From NCBI GenBank assembly GCA_946481735.1, contig CAMLOU010000037.1:1-29819 (forward strand): a DNA stretch of 29,819 nt. The letters run 5' to 3'. The translations under genes were made by a program, and so were the position numbers. The notes beneath the pieces are model-generated. The model saw only the letters and a program-made list of their open reading frames with translations, did not search any database and was not told the origin of the DNA. Below are positions 1 to 7,727 of the stretch, piece by piece (the stretch's first letter is position 1; each line of letters starts with the position of its first letter). The stretch is from an uncultured Cellvibrio sp. Lineage in GTDB: Bacteria > Pseudomonadota > Gammaproteobacteria > Pseudomonadales > Cellvibrionaceae.

Positions 1-90
1 AATTCTCTTTTGCGGAGTGTGATGTTTTAAAAAGAGATAATTTTTCAGAGGTTCCTAAGCTTTTCAAAGTACTTCGTAGTCCGTTTGTCA

Positions 91-180
91 TTAGGCCTGT
101 TGTTTCGAAAACGCATGAATACATCCCTGTAGCTCCTTCAAGTCATCCCTGACTTGAAGGTTTCGAAACAACAGGCCTAA
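91..180. repeat. Nested inverted-repeat element (three-stem fold)
   Basis: A perfect 20-base inverted repeat (91-110 against 161-180, ends TTAGGCC...GGCCTAA) encloses two further perfect hairpins. A small one has arms TACA/TGTA (120-123, 128-131) and a larger one has 11-base arms (135-145, 150-160). Both inner hairpins have the same TCCC loop in the same CA-TCCC-TG context. As single strand this would fold into a three-way junction. It lies outside genes, downstream of the leftward SDR gene. No transposase or ORF is inside. It resembles a small dispersed repeat (REP- or MITE-like). A TA dinucleotide sits near each outer end and could be a target duplication, but this is not demonstrated. Confidence 0.8.
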
Positions 181-182
181 CG

Positions 183-207
183 CCAAACTCGCATAGGATA
201 AGTTTGG
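183..207. other. Small hairpin beside the nested repeat
   Basis: A perfect 7-base inverted repeat (CCAAACT at 183-189, AGTTTGG at 201-207) with an 11-base loop starts two bases after the nested repeat. No run of T follows directly on either strand, so it is not a convincing terminator. Nothing else recognisable lies between 181 and 269, the 3' side of the SDR gene, apart from a 6-base GAAAGC/GCTTTC pair (221-226, 264-269) with a long loop. Confidence 0.35.
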
Positions 208-269
208 AGCATCATTTTTTGAAAGCTGTTATCAAAAATCCTTGCCATTAAGTTTTGAATATAAGCTTT

Positions 270-1097
270 CTAGTTTTTTCCCTTTGGTGAGTTCTTCATC
301 ATCTCTCCCAAGCCCGCCCCCACCATCGCTACTCCACCCTGCACCCAACCACCATCTACCGGAACAATAGCGCCTGTAATGTAGCTCGCCATGTCCGATG
401 CGAGAAATAAACAGACGTTTGCAATGTCCTGCGGCGTACCCATGCGTTTTAGAGGAACGGAATTCACCACGGCGTGACGTACAGCTTCCGTGGGTGCCAG
501 ACGTTTCATACCTTCTGTGCCGTCGATGGGGCCGGGAATGACAGAGTTGATGCGAATACCTTCGCCACCCCATTCCAGCGCGAGTGTGCGGGTAATCATA
601 TCGACACCGGCTTTGGCGGCGCAGACGTGGGATTGTGCGGGCATGGGAATAATGGCTTGAGGGGCGGAGATGTTGATGATGGCGGCGCCGGGTTTTTGCA
701 GGTGGGGATAAACCGCTTGCATGACATGGAAGGTGCCGAGCAAATCTATTTCCACAACGGAGCGAAAACCATTTGCGGACATGCCCGTTGCTAATGCAGG
801 AAAATTTCCAGCGGCGCCGGAGATGACGACGGAAAAATCACCCCAGGCTTGGTGAATGGCGGCAACGCCTTGTTGCAAGGTTTCAGCTTCACGCACATCC
901 GCTGCAAATCCCATGGCGTCTGCTGCGCCGAGTTTTTTTAACGCCGCTATTGTGTCATCGACTTTTTCCTGCGAACGGCTGGCTACGGCAACCTTCGCAC
1001 CCGCCCGCGCAAATGCCTCGGCGATACCTCGGTTAATGCCGCTGGTACCGCCGATGACCACAACCACTTTTCCTGCATAATCAAATAATGAACTCAT
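270..1097 (-). CDS. SDR oxidoreductase, 2,4-dienoyl-CoA reductase-like
   Basis: 275-residue short-chain dehydrogenase/reductase. The cofactor-binding Rossmann motif is GGTSGINRG (residues 16-24), with D67 in ADV and a SGAAGN turn (93-98) in place of NNAG. The usual Tyr of YxxxK is absent: K162 is present but position 158 is Val. The stretch with K162, LALEWG (172-177) and PGPIDGTEG (188-196) matches the pattern of peroxisomal and bacterial 2,4-dienoyl-CoA reductases, which lack the canonical Tyr there. It would reduce 2,4-dienoyl-CoA esters with NADPH in unsaturated fatty-acid oxidation. The ATG start is preceded by AGAAGGGA at good spacing. Forty-three bases separate it from an upstream 40-residue peptide gene, and a crotonase gene lies further upstream on the same strand. 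Another SDR substrate cannot be excluded. Confidence 0.85.
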   Translation of the reverse strand: MSSLFDYAGKVVVVIGGTSGINRGIAEAFARAGAKVAVASRSQEKVDDTIAALKKLGAADAMGFAADVREAETLQQGVAAIHQAWGDFSVVISGAAGNFPALATGMSANGFRSVVEIDLLGTFHVMQAVYPHLQKPGAAIINISAPQAIIPMPAQSHVCAAKAGVDMITRTLALEWGGEGIRINSVIPGPIDGTEGMKRLAPTEAVRHAVVNSVPLKRMGTPQDIANVCLFLASDMASYITGAIVPVDGGWVQGGVAMVGAGLGEMMKNSPKGKN

Positions 1098-1140
1098 GAC
1101 TTGTCCCTTCTGCTAGCCATGATCAAACGGGATTAACACA

Positions 1141-1263
1141 TTATTCGTGCACGCAGCTGACATAAACGCCGGCGGTGTTTTCGCAATCGGTTGTCCAGCC
1201 ATACACGACAACTGCACCGGTCAATAACACCACGCTGAATAACATTGCCTTGAAAATTTTCAT
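1141..1263 (-). CDS. Small membrane or secreted peptide, 40 residues, unknown
   Basis: A short ORF between the crotonase and SDR genes, with ATG at 1263-1261 and TAA at 1143-1141. The ribosome binding site is excellent: GGAGGT seven bases before the ATG. The product begins MKIFKAMLFS, followed by a hydrophobic stretch to about residue 21. This could be one membrane helix or an uncleaved signal. A polar tail TTDCENTAGVYVSCVHE carries two Cys (residues 27 and 37) that could form a disulphide outside the cytoplasm. It may be co-transcribed with the SDR gene 43 bases downstream. No family is recognised. The Shine-Dalgarno sequence and the organised positive-hydrophobic-polar layout are the reasons to believe it. 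Confidence 0.6.
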   Translation of the reverse strand: MKIFKAMLFSVVLLTGAVVVYGWTTDCENTAGVYVSCVHE

Positions 1264-1445
1264 AAACACCACCTCCGTTCAGGATCATCTCTTCCTGTTA
1301 CTAAGACAGTGTTTACCGACGCTTATTCAGCTTGTTTCGCTCTAATGTCTTGCAATCCCGATTTGAACCATGACACAAAATTGTTATTGTTTCAGGCTTA
1401 TCTGTTGGTTACCCAACATAGCCCAACGTCTTACATCGCATTGCT

Positions 1446-2234
1446 TTATTCAAAACGCGAAAAATCCGGTGTGCGTTTTTCGAAGAAAGCCATCACTGCT
1501 TCTTTGCATTCGTCGGAGCCTAAACCTTCCGCAAATCCAATAAATTCTGCGGCGATGGCGGCATCAACGGCGGGCAGTTGGGTTTGTTTTAATAAGGCTT
1601 TGGTGCGCCGTACAGCAGCGGGCGGTTTTTGCGCAAGTCGTTGAGCCTTGGCGTTCACCAGGTCATCGAGTTCCGCATCCTCCACAACGCCGGTGATCAT
1701 ATTCCATTGCAAGGCTTGCGCCGCTGTGAAGGTTTCACCCAGCAGCAACAGTTCGCTGGCTTTTACGTGGCCGAGCATGGATGGCAATAAGTAACTGGCT
1801 GCATACTCTGGACACAAACCCAGATTGACAAAAGGCATTTGCAAGCGTGCGTTATCCGCAGCGTACACAAGATCACAGTGCAGCAACATGGTCGTGCCGA
1901 TGCCAATGGCCGGGCCGCGCACAGCAGCGATGACCGGTTTAGCAGCGTGTTGCAGCGCGCGCATAAAACGCACGACGGAATGGTTTTCGTGAATCTCCGG
2001 CTCGTTCATAAAATCCACCAGATCGTTGCCGCTGGTGAAACATTCGCCGGCACCGGTAATGATGATGACGCGCACATCGCCGCTGGCATCCGCCTGATGC
2101 AACACATTGGCCGCTGCTGCATACATGGCCAGGGACAAGGCATTTTTTCGCTCTGGTCGATTGAACCGCAGCGTCAGTACTCGCTCGTGCAGATTAACGT
2201 CCAGTTGGGGGCAGTCACTGGTAATGCTGGTCAT
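1446..2234 (-). CDS. Enoyl-CoA hydratase/isomerase family protein (crotonase), ECI-like
   Basis: 262-residue crotonase-fold protein. Oxyanion-hole segments are SGNDL (68-72) and RGPAIGIG (106-113). A single acidic candidate for catalysis is E143 in CPE. The first catalytic Glu of true hydratases is not at the expected place after the RGPAIGIG segment. One Glu in LGxxPE, with SGNDL, is the pattern of delta3-delta2-enoyl-CoA isomerases (ECI2/PECI type), so isomerase activity is more likely than hydration. The ATG at 2234 is preferred over an in-frame start 31 codons upstream because CAGGGAG precedes it by five bases. The DECR-like SDR lies downstream on the same strand. Together the two would handle double bonds during fatty-acid oxidation. 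This is inference from family patterns and proximity. Confidence 0.85.
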   Translation of the reverse strand: MTSITSDCPQLDVNLHERVLTLRFNRPERKNALSLAMYAAAANVLHQADASGDVRVIIITGAGECFTSGNDLVDFMNEPEIHENHSVVRFMRALQHAAKPVIAAVRGPAIGIGTTMLLHCDLVYAADNARLQMPFVNLGLCPEYAASYLLPSMLGHVKASELLLLGETFTAAQALQWNMITGVVEDAELDDLVNAKAQRLAQKPPAAVRRTKALLKQTQLPAVDAAIAAEFIGFAEGLGSDECKEAVMAFFEKRTPDFSRFE

Positions 2235-2320
2235 AAAAACTCCCTGAACTTTATGATGATGAAGTAAGAGTATAGCCAGTCGTGCGCCAGCATTGGGCGA
2301 TGCGGCCGCAAAACAGGTAG

Positions 2321-2350
2321 ATGACACCCTCCAAGTGCCACAGGTACAAT
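2321..2350 (+). promoter_or_regulatory. Putative sigma70 promoter of argS
   Basis: ATGACA (2321-2326) and TACAAT (2345-2350) are separated by 18 bases. Each matches its consensus hexamer at five of six positions. Transcription would start near 2357 and give a leader of about 30 bases before the argS ATG at 2387. The site lies in the 152-base divergent gap between the crotonase gene and argS. Confidence 0.6.
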
Positions 2351-2386
2351 TCCGCCCTTGTTTCTTTTGCTGACACCCGGGATGCT

Positions 2387-4126
2387 ATGAATATCCGCGA
2401 ATTATTGAACCACAAAGTCCACCAGGCCATGCAGGCGTGTGGCATTCCCCCTGAACTCCCCGCATTGATCGCACCCGGTAAAAAGGCCGGCTTTGGCGAT
2501 TATCAGGCGAATGGCGCGATGGGCGCCGCCAAAGTGATGGGCACCAATCCCCGTGAGCTGGCGGCGCGCATTGTGGCAGAGCTAAAATTGGACGATATCG
2601 CCGCCAAGGTGGAGATCGCGGGGCCCGGCTTTATCAATATTGATCTGAAACCGGAATGGCTGGGCCAACAGTTGGCGCAGGCCGAAGCCGACCCGCGTTT
2701 GAAAGTCATGCCTACCGATACACCGCAGACAGTCGTCATTGATTATTCCGGTCCAAACCTCGCCAAGGAAATGCACGTGGGCCACCTGCGTTCCACCATC
2801 ATTGGTGATGCCCTGGCGCGGCTGCTGGAATTTCAGGGCCACACCGTGATTCGGCAGAATCATGTGGGCGATTGGGGCACCCAGTTCGGGATGCTGATTG
2901 CTGAGCTGGAAGAGCAGTTGGGCCATGATCGCGAAGCCGACATGGCGCTGAAAGACCTGGAAGTGTTTTACCAGCAAGCCAAGAAACATTTCGATGAAGA
3001 CGAAGCCTTTGCCCGCAAAGCGCGCGACTATGTGGTGCGCCTGCAATCCGGCGATGCCGATATCCTGAAACTCTGGCAAGAATTCAAAACCGTATCCCTG
3101 CATCACAGTACCGACATCTATGAGCAGCTGAATGTCACCCTCACCGACGCCGATGTGCGCGGCGAAAGTTTTTACAACGCCGACCTGGCACCTTTGGTAA
3201 AAACATTACAGGAACAAGGTCTGGCCGTGGAAAGCGAGGGAGCCCAGGTTGTCTTCCTGCCGGAGCTGGCCGACAAAGACGGCAATCCGTCACCCGTAAT
3301 TATCCAGAAACAGGGCGGGGGTTTTCTTTACGCCACGACCGATCTCGCCGCTTTGCGCTACCGCGTGAAAAGCCTGCACGCCTCACGCATCATGTACTTC
3401 ATCGACGCGCGCCAGTCCTTGCATATGCAACAGGTATTCACCATCGCGCGCAAGGCAGGTTTTGTCGGGGGTGATGTGAGCCTGGAACATCTGGCCTTCG
3501 GCACCATGATGGGCGCCGATGGCAAACCCTTTAAAACCCGCACCGGCGGCACGGTTAAACTGGCAGAACTCTTGACCGAGGCCGTCGAGCGCGCTGCCGC
3601 GTTAGTAAAAGAAAAGAATCCGACACTTGCTGAGGCCGAAGTAACCGAGATAGCCCGCAAGGTCGGCATCGGCGCCGTAAAATATGCCGACCTGAGTAAG
3701 ACACGCACCAACGATTATATTTTCAACTGGGATGCCATGCTCAGTTTTGACGGCAACACTGCGCCATACTTGCAATACGCCTACACCCGCGTGCAGAGCA
3801 TTTTCCGCAAGGCGGGCGTTGAACCGGCGTCACTGACTGGCGACATTCTTGTCGGTACTGAGCAGGAAAAAGTCCTCGGTATCAAGCTGCTGCAATTCAG
3901 CGAAGTGCTGGATCAGGTCGCGCGGGAAGCACTGCCGCATTTGTTGTGCACTTACCTGTACGAGATCGCCAGTTTATACATGAGTTTCTACGAAGCCTGT
4001 CCGATTTTAAAAGAAGGTGTAGAGCCGGATGTACGCAACAGCCGCCTGCGGCTGTGCCACCTGGTTGCCCAAACCCTTGAGAAAGGTTTGGATTTACTGG
4101 GTATTGAGGTGATGGAAAAGATGTAG
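2387..4126 (+). CDS. argS: Arginyl-tRNA synthetase
   Basis: 579 residues, close to the usual length of bacterial ArgRS. It charges tRNA-Arg with arginine in the cytoplasm. The class I signature HIGH appears as HVGH in [16 protein letters not shown]. The KMSKS position has the degenerate form typical of this enzyme family ([13 protein letters not shown]). The N-terminal Arg-tRNA synthetase domain and the C-terminal anticodon-binding DALR domain, including [16 protein letters not shown], are both recognisable. An in-frame start lies 22 codons upstream, but ATG 2387 gives the standard N-terminus [11 protein letters not shown] and lies just after the promoter above. No truncation or frameshift is seen. 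Confidence 0.97.
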   Translation: MNIRELLNHKVHQAMQACGIPPELPALIAPGKKAGFGDYQANGAMGAAKVMGTNPRELAARIVAELKLDDIAAKVEIAGPGFINIDLKPEWLGQQLAQAEADPRLKVMPTDTPQTVVIDYSGPNLAKEMHVGHLRSTIIGDALARLLEFQGHTVIRQNHVGDWGTQFGMLIAELEEQLGHDREADMALKDLEVFYQQAKKHFDEDEAFARKARDYVVRLQSGDADILKLWQEFKTVSLHHSTDIYEQLNVTLTDADVRGESFYNADLAPLVKTLQEQGLAVESEGAQVVFLPELADKDGNPSPVIIQKQGGGFLYATTDLAALRYRVKSLHASRIMYFIDARQSLHMQQVFTIARKAGFVGGDVSLEHLAFGTMMGADGKPFKTRTGGTVKLAELLTEAVERAAALVKEKNPTLAEAEVTEIARKVGIGAVKYADLSKTRTNDYIFNWDAMLSFDGNTAPYLQYAYTRVQSIFRKAGVEPASLTGDILVGTEQEKVLGIKLLQFSEVLDQVAREALPHLLCTYLYEIASLYMSFYEACPILKEGVEPDVRNSRLRLCHLVAQTLEKGLDLLGIEVMEKM

Positions 4127-4190
4127 AAGCCATCTCAAAAATCAGCTGGCGAGACTCAGGCAAGGCATTATAAAAACGAGAACTAAAAAC

Positions 4191-4222
4191 CGGAGCAGGC
4201 CCAATAATAATTTCCTGCTCCG
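4191..4222. other. Hairpin between argS and the coiled-coil gene
   Basis: A perfect 9-base inverted repeat (CGGAGCAGG at 4191-4199, CCTGCTCCG at 4214-4222) encloses an AT-rich 14-base loop. No T-run follows, so it is not a standard intrinsic terminator. It lies about 35 bases before the next ATG and could shape the leader of the next gene or slow transcription after argS. Confidence 0.35.
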
Positions 4223-4255
4223 CGATAAAATCAACCAACCCGAGAGTAGGCAACC

Positions 4256-5173
4256 ATGAAGATCATCATTGGTGTACTGGCTCTGGCGCTGGCCGTTCTG
4301 GGCCTGCGCTATGTCGATGTATATCTGGACAATGCTGCGCTGAAAGATGAGCTGGCGCGCAAGGAACAGCTGCACAGCCAACAACTGGAAGAACAAAAAC
4401 AGGATTATCTGCGACAAATCGAAAACCTCGAACAGTTTCTGGTGTTTAACCACAACACCAATACCTCAACCAAGCCCGGCAAACTCGCTCAGGCTTCGCT
4501 ACAAAAAACGGTAGATGGCAGCACCAGCCTGCAATCCTTTGCCGAGATCCGCGATTCCAGCCTGACCCGCGCAGTCGATCAAAAGTATTCCATTATCTTT
4601 CCCGGCCTTTCGCTGCCCCATGAAGATGAAGAGAAATTTCGCCAATTACTAGTGGATCGCGAACGGGTATTGGGTACCAGCACCGTGGGCTATCATTCCA
4701 GCCAACAGGAAATCGAAGACAGTATTCGCCAGCAACAGGCATTGCTGGCGGAAATTGACGGACGCATCGCAGACCTGCTCGGTCCTGAGGAGGCACAACA
4801 ATATGAATTACTCAAAGACTCCAGCTACGAACAACATCAGATGAACAGCTTCTATGAACAGTTAGGTGGCCGGGGCACCTTGAGCCAGGATAATCAACGC
4901 GCGTTGTTGATGACCAAACTGGAACACAAACAGCAGTTTAATACCCAACTGCAGGAAGCCACGGCGTATCTGAATAACGCATCAGCGGAGGAGCGCAGCA
5001 ACGCCGAGAAAAAAATGCAGGCCGCGCTGGAGCGATACAAGGAGAATTATCTGCGCGAAGCGCGTTCACTCTTGACCGATGAACAATTCAACGCACTCAG
5101 CGAATACGAACAAATGCAATTTGAAGAAATGTGGAGCAGTCTTGAGGCCGGTTTGCGGGCCCAAGCGCAGTGA
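4256..5173 (+). CDS. Membrane-anchored coiled-coil protein, unknown function
   Basis: 305 residues. An N-terminal hydrophobic segment (about 2-20) should anchor it in the inner membrane or serve as an uncleaved signal, leaving a periplasmic body. Residues 25-65 are rich in K, E, Q and L in heptad-like order and probably form a coiled coil. The rest is almost entirely charged helix. It contains a FPGLSLPHEDEEKFRQLL segment (about 114-131), followed by LLVDRERVL, and LLTDEQFNAL (272-281). Both recall helical LTxEQ-type segments seen in periplasmic proteins, but I cannot assign a family. The start ATG follows GAGAGTAGG. It follows argS by 129 bases on the same strand. A membrane protein after argS is also common in pseudomonads, where it is a SPOR-domain protein, but no SPOR domain is visible here. 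Confidence 0.75.
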   Translation: MKIIIGVLALALAVLGLRYVDVYLDNAALKDELARKEQLHSQQLEEQKQDYLRQIENLEQFLVFNHNTNTSTKPGKLAQASLQKTVDGSTSLQSFAEIRDSSLTRAVDQKYSIIFPGLSLPHEDEEKFRQLLVDRERVLGTSTVGYHSSQQEIEDSIRQQQALLAEIDGRIADLLGPEEAQQYELLKDSSYEQHQMNSFYEQLGGRGTLSQDNQRALLMTKLEHKQQFNTQLQEATAYLNNASAEERSNAEKKMQAALERYKENYLREARSLLTDEQFNALSEYEQMQFEEMWSSLEAGLRAQAQ

Positions 5174-5176
5174 TGT

Positions 5177-5497
5177 TCAGCGGGTCAGGAGCACATCAAT
5201 ACGCCGCAGGTGACTGATCAGGTTTTCACTGTTCAAGCCCATGGGCTGGAAATATTCCTCCGCCATGGGGGCAACCCCACAATTACCTGGCAGGGCAGCA
5301 CGCGCTTCAATCAATTCATATAAGCGCGGGATAAAAATAAATTGTAACCACTGGGAAAAGTTCAACGTATCCACCGCAAAGGGCTGTACGCTGGCCAGGG
5401 CATCTGCCGATGGAGGTTCTTTTTCCCACAAGCGCAATTCGCGCAATTCTTTTTCAAGGTCAATCAGAATATCAGCCAGGGCGATATGTTGGCTCAT
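5177..5497 (-). CDS. yqcC: YqcC family protein (DUF446)
   Basis: 106 residues, matching the roughly 110 of E. coli YqcC. Family features are visible: an N-terminal helix with many Leu, Glu and Arg, then QPFAVDTLNFSQWLQFIFIPR, and LPGNCGVAPMAEEYF near the C-terminus. Function in the family is unknown. The start at ATG 5497 is preferred over two upstream in-frame starts because GGGAGA precedes it by four bases. It is 46 bases downstream of dinG on the same strand and probably in its transcript. The end lies three bases from the end of the convergent coiled-coil gene, so the two transcripts must overlap at their 3' ends. Confidence 0.88.
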   Translation of the reverse strand: MSQHIALADILIDLEKELRELRLWEKEPPSADALASVQPFAVDTLNFSQWLQFIFIPRLYELIEARAALPGNCGVAPMAEEYFQPMGLNSENLISHLRRIDVLLTR

Positions 5498-5543
5498 GGA
5501 TTCTCCCGTCATTGATTCACCGGAACCAGTGATTCTCTGAAAT

Positions 5544-7670
5544 TTAGCGGTGCACAACCTGTGTAAACGGTGGCAGGGAATTCAATATAGCTTTGCCATA
5601 ACGTTTGGTGATGATGCGGCGGTCCAGCAAGGTGATCTTGCCCGTGTCGGTTTCTGTGCGCAATAAACGGCCACATGCCTGCACCAGTTTTAACGACGCA
5701 TCCGGCACAGTAATCTCCATAAACGGATTGCCGCCGCGCGCTTCTACCCATTCAGATAAGGAGGCTTCAATCGGATCATCCGGCACGGCGAAGGGCAACT
5801 TGGCGATAACCACATGACGACAGTAATCACCCGGCAAATCCACACCTTCCGCAAAGCTGGCCAGTCCGAATAACACACTGCCCTCTCCGGCATCAATGCG
5901 CTTGCGGTGTTGCACCAACATTTCCTGTTTGGAGCTGTCGCCCTGCAACAGGATGCGTTCACGCCAACTTTCCGGCAGTTCCTCATACACATCCAGCATC
6001 TGGCGGCGCGAGGCGAATAACACCAGCGTCGCTTCATCTTTGTCGAGTAATGCCGGTAAATGTTCAATCAAGGATAAGGTGTGCACATCCGCATTGCTGG
6101 CATCCACTGCGCAGGCGGGAATTTCCAGCGTCGCGCGGGGAAAATCAAACGGGCTTGGCACCACCTGGTAATTGCCGTCTGCCGGTGTCCCGGCGCGCAT
6201 GCGGTAGCGGTCAAAACGACCCAATGCGGTAATGGTTGCCGAAGTCACCACCGCACCGCAGCATTTTTCCCACAAACTGTATTCCAGGGTGCGCGCGGCC
6301 AGGATGGGGCTGGAACAGACTTCGATATCCATCGAGCCGGTGTGATCCACCGGCGTCAACCACCGCGCCTTGGGCACACTGTTGGCATTATCCGGCGCTG
6401 CATAGCTGGCCCAGAGTTCACGGTTGGCTTCGGCGCGTGCCTGCCAGGTGCCCACCACCGGAAAATGATTTTCCAGATCAATCTTGGGTATCGGGCAATG
6501 CGGATCTTCCATGGCATCGCTTAGCTCGTCACTCATCTTTGACAGCAGTTCTGACAAGCGGCTGAAGCTGCGTTGCAACTCCACCGCCGGTATCAATAAC
6601 TCCTGGGGAACAACGCCATTGGGAAAACGGTAATGGGATTGCCGATCATCAAAGGCAATGCTTTGCGCGAGCATCTCCAGTTGCGGATAAATGCGATCCA
6701 GCTCCTGCTTACAATCCATCAGGGCCGCTGGCAATTGCTCTGCATAGCGGTCCACATTCCCCGCACCGCTGATATTGCCCAACATGGTGCCCAACGCCTT
6801 ATTGCATTGGTCCAGCCATTTACTGGTGGACAACACGCGGCTGTGATGGGAGAAATGCGAAAGCGCTTTTTGCGGCAGGTGATGACCTTCATCAAATACA
6901 TAAATGCTATCGGCGGGATCAGGCAGGATTGCACCGCCGCCCAAGGCCAGATCCGCGAGCACCAGGTCGTGGTTGGTCACAATACAATCCACGTTGTGCA
7001 GGGAATCCCGCGCGCGAAAAAAACTGCAGGAGGACACGTTGGAACACCGCCGCCCGGTGCACTGCCGGTGGTCCGTGGTAATGATTTGCCACTCGTTTTG
7101 TTCCAGCGCCTGGGGCCAGGTATCGCGTTCGCCATTCCAGCGATTACCCGCCAGGGCGTCCATCATGGACTGATACAACTTGATCGCCTGCGCATTGATG
7201 CTGGGCAATTCATCTTCGTATAAGGCGCGGGTGGGATTCATGCCGCTTTCGTATTCATTGAGCAAATTATCCAGCTTGCTCAAACACAAATAACGCCCAC
7301 GCCCTTTCGCTAGCGCAAAATTAAAAGCCAAGCCGCTGTGACGCAGCAGCTCGGGCAAATCCTTGTGGACAATCTGTTCCTGCAAGGCAACAGTCGCGGT
7401 GGACACCACCAGTTTTTTACCCATCGCCTTGGCAATGGCAATCGCCGGCAAAAGATACGCAACGGTTTTACCGGTACCGGTTCCCGCCTCCACCACACAC
7501 ACGTGTCCGGAGGTGGTACGGCGATTTTCATCGTCCAGTGCAATGGCACCGAGTGTCCGGGCAATTTCAGCAATCATCAGCTTTTGCCCGTAACGCGACT
7601 TCATGCCTTTGCTCTCCAGAAACTGGCTGTAAGCGCGCTGGATCTGTTGCTTGATCTGGTCGGTTAACAT
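5544..7670 (-). CDS. dinG: ATP-dependent DNA helicase DinG
   Basis: 708 residues, close to E. coli DinG. It is a superfamily 2, XPD-like 5'-3' helicase that unwinds D-loops, R-loops and forked DNA. Walker A is GTGTGKT (63-69). The helicase box II is DEGH (260-263), in place of the more common DEAH. Four Cys placed to bind an iron-sulphur cluster are C129 in RYLCLSK, then C204, C209 and C215 in the CTGRRCSNVSSC segment. C-terminal helicase motifs include SVLFGLASFAEGVDLPG and QACGRLLRTETDTG. The ATG at 7670 has only a weak ribosome binding site. It lies 57 bases downstream of an acyltransferase gene and 46 bases upstream of yqcC, all leftward, suggesting one transcript. No LexA-type operator was evident in the short upstream gap. 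Confidence 0.95.
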   Translation of the reverse strand: MLTDQIKQQIQRAYSQFLESKGMKSRYGQKLMIAEIARTLGAIALDDENRRTTSGHVCVVEAGTGTGKTVAYLLPAIAIAKAMGKKLVVSTATVALQEQIVHKDLPELLRHSGLAFNFALAKGRGRYLCLSKLDNLLNEYESGMNPTRALYEDELPSINAQAIKLYQSMMDALAGNRWNGERDTWPQALEQNEWQIITTDHRQCTGRRCSNVSSCSFFRARDSLHNVDCIVTNHDLVLADLALGGGAILPDPADSIYVFDEGHHLPQKALSHFSHHSRVLSTSKWLDQCNKALGTMLGNISGAGNVDRYAEQLPAALMDCKQELDRIYPQLEMLAQSIAFDDRQSHYRFPNGVVPQELLIPAVELQRSFSRLSELLSKMSDELSDAMEDPHCPIPKIDLENHFPVVGTWQARAEANRELWASYAAPDNANSVPKARWLTPVDHTGSMDIEVCSSPILAARTLEYSLWEKCCGAVVTSATITALGRFDRYRMRAGTPADGNYQVVPSPFDFPRATLEIPACAVDASNADVHTLSLIEHLPALLDKDEATLVLFASRRQMLDVYEELPESWRERILLQGDSSKQEMLVQHRKRIDAGEGSVLFGLASFAEGVDLPGDYCRHVVIAKLPFAVPDDPIEASLSEWVEARGGNPFMEITVPDASLKLVQACGRLLRTETDTGKITLLDRRIITKRYGKAILNSLPPFTQVVHR

Positions 7671-7699
7671 GCATTAGGCCAAAAGTAGAGAGATGCAAT

Positions 7700-7716
7700 C
7701 GTCACGGGATGTGACG
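7700..7716. other. Small hairpin between acyltransferase and dinG genes
   Basis: A perfect 6-base inverted repeat (CGTCAC at 7700-7705, GTGACG at 7711-7716) with loop GGGAT lies in the 57-base gap upstream of dinG. No T-run follows on the minus strand. It may be a weak pause site or a chance palindrome. Confidence 0.3.
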
Positions 7717-7727
7717 CGCGATAAACA

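Noticed and set aside
221..269. GAAAGC/GCTTTC pair with nearby T-run as a terminator
   Set aside because: The stem is six bases with a loop of about 37 bases; too weak, and the T-run is on the strand opposite to the SDR transcript.
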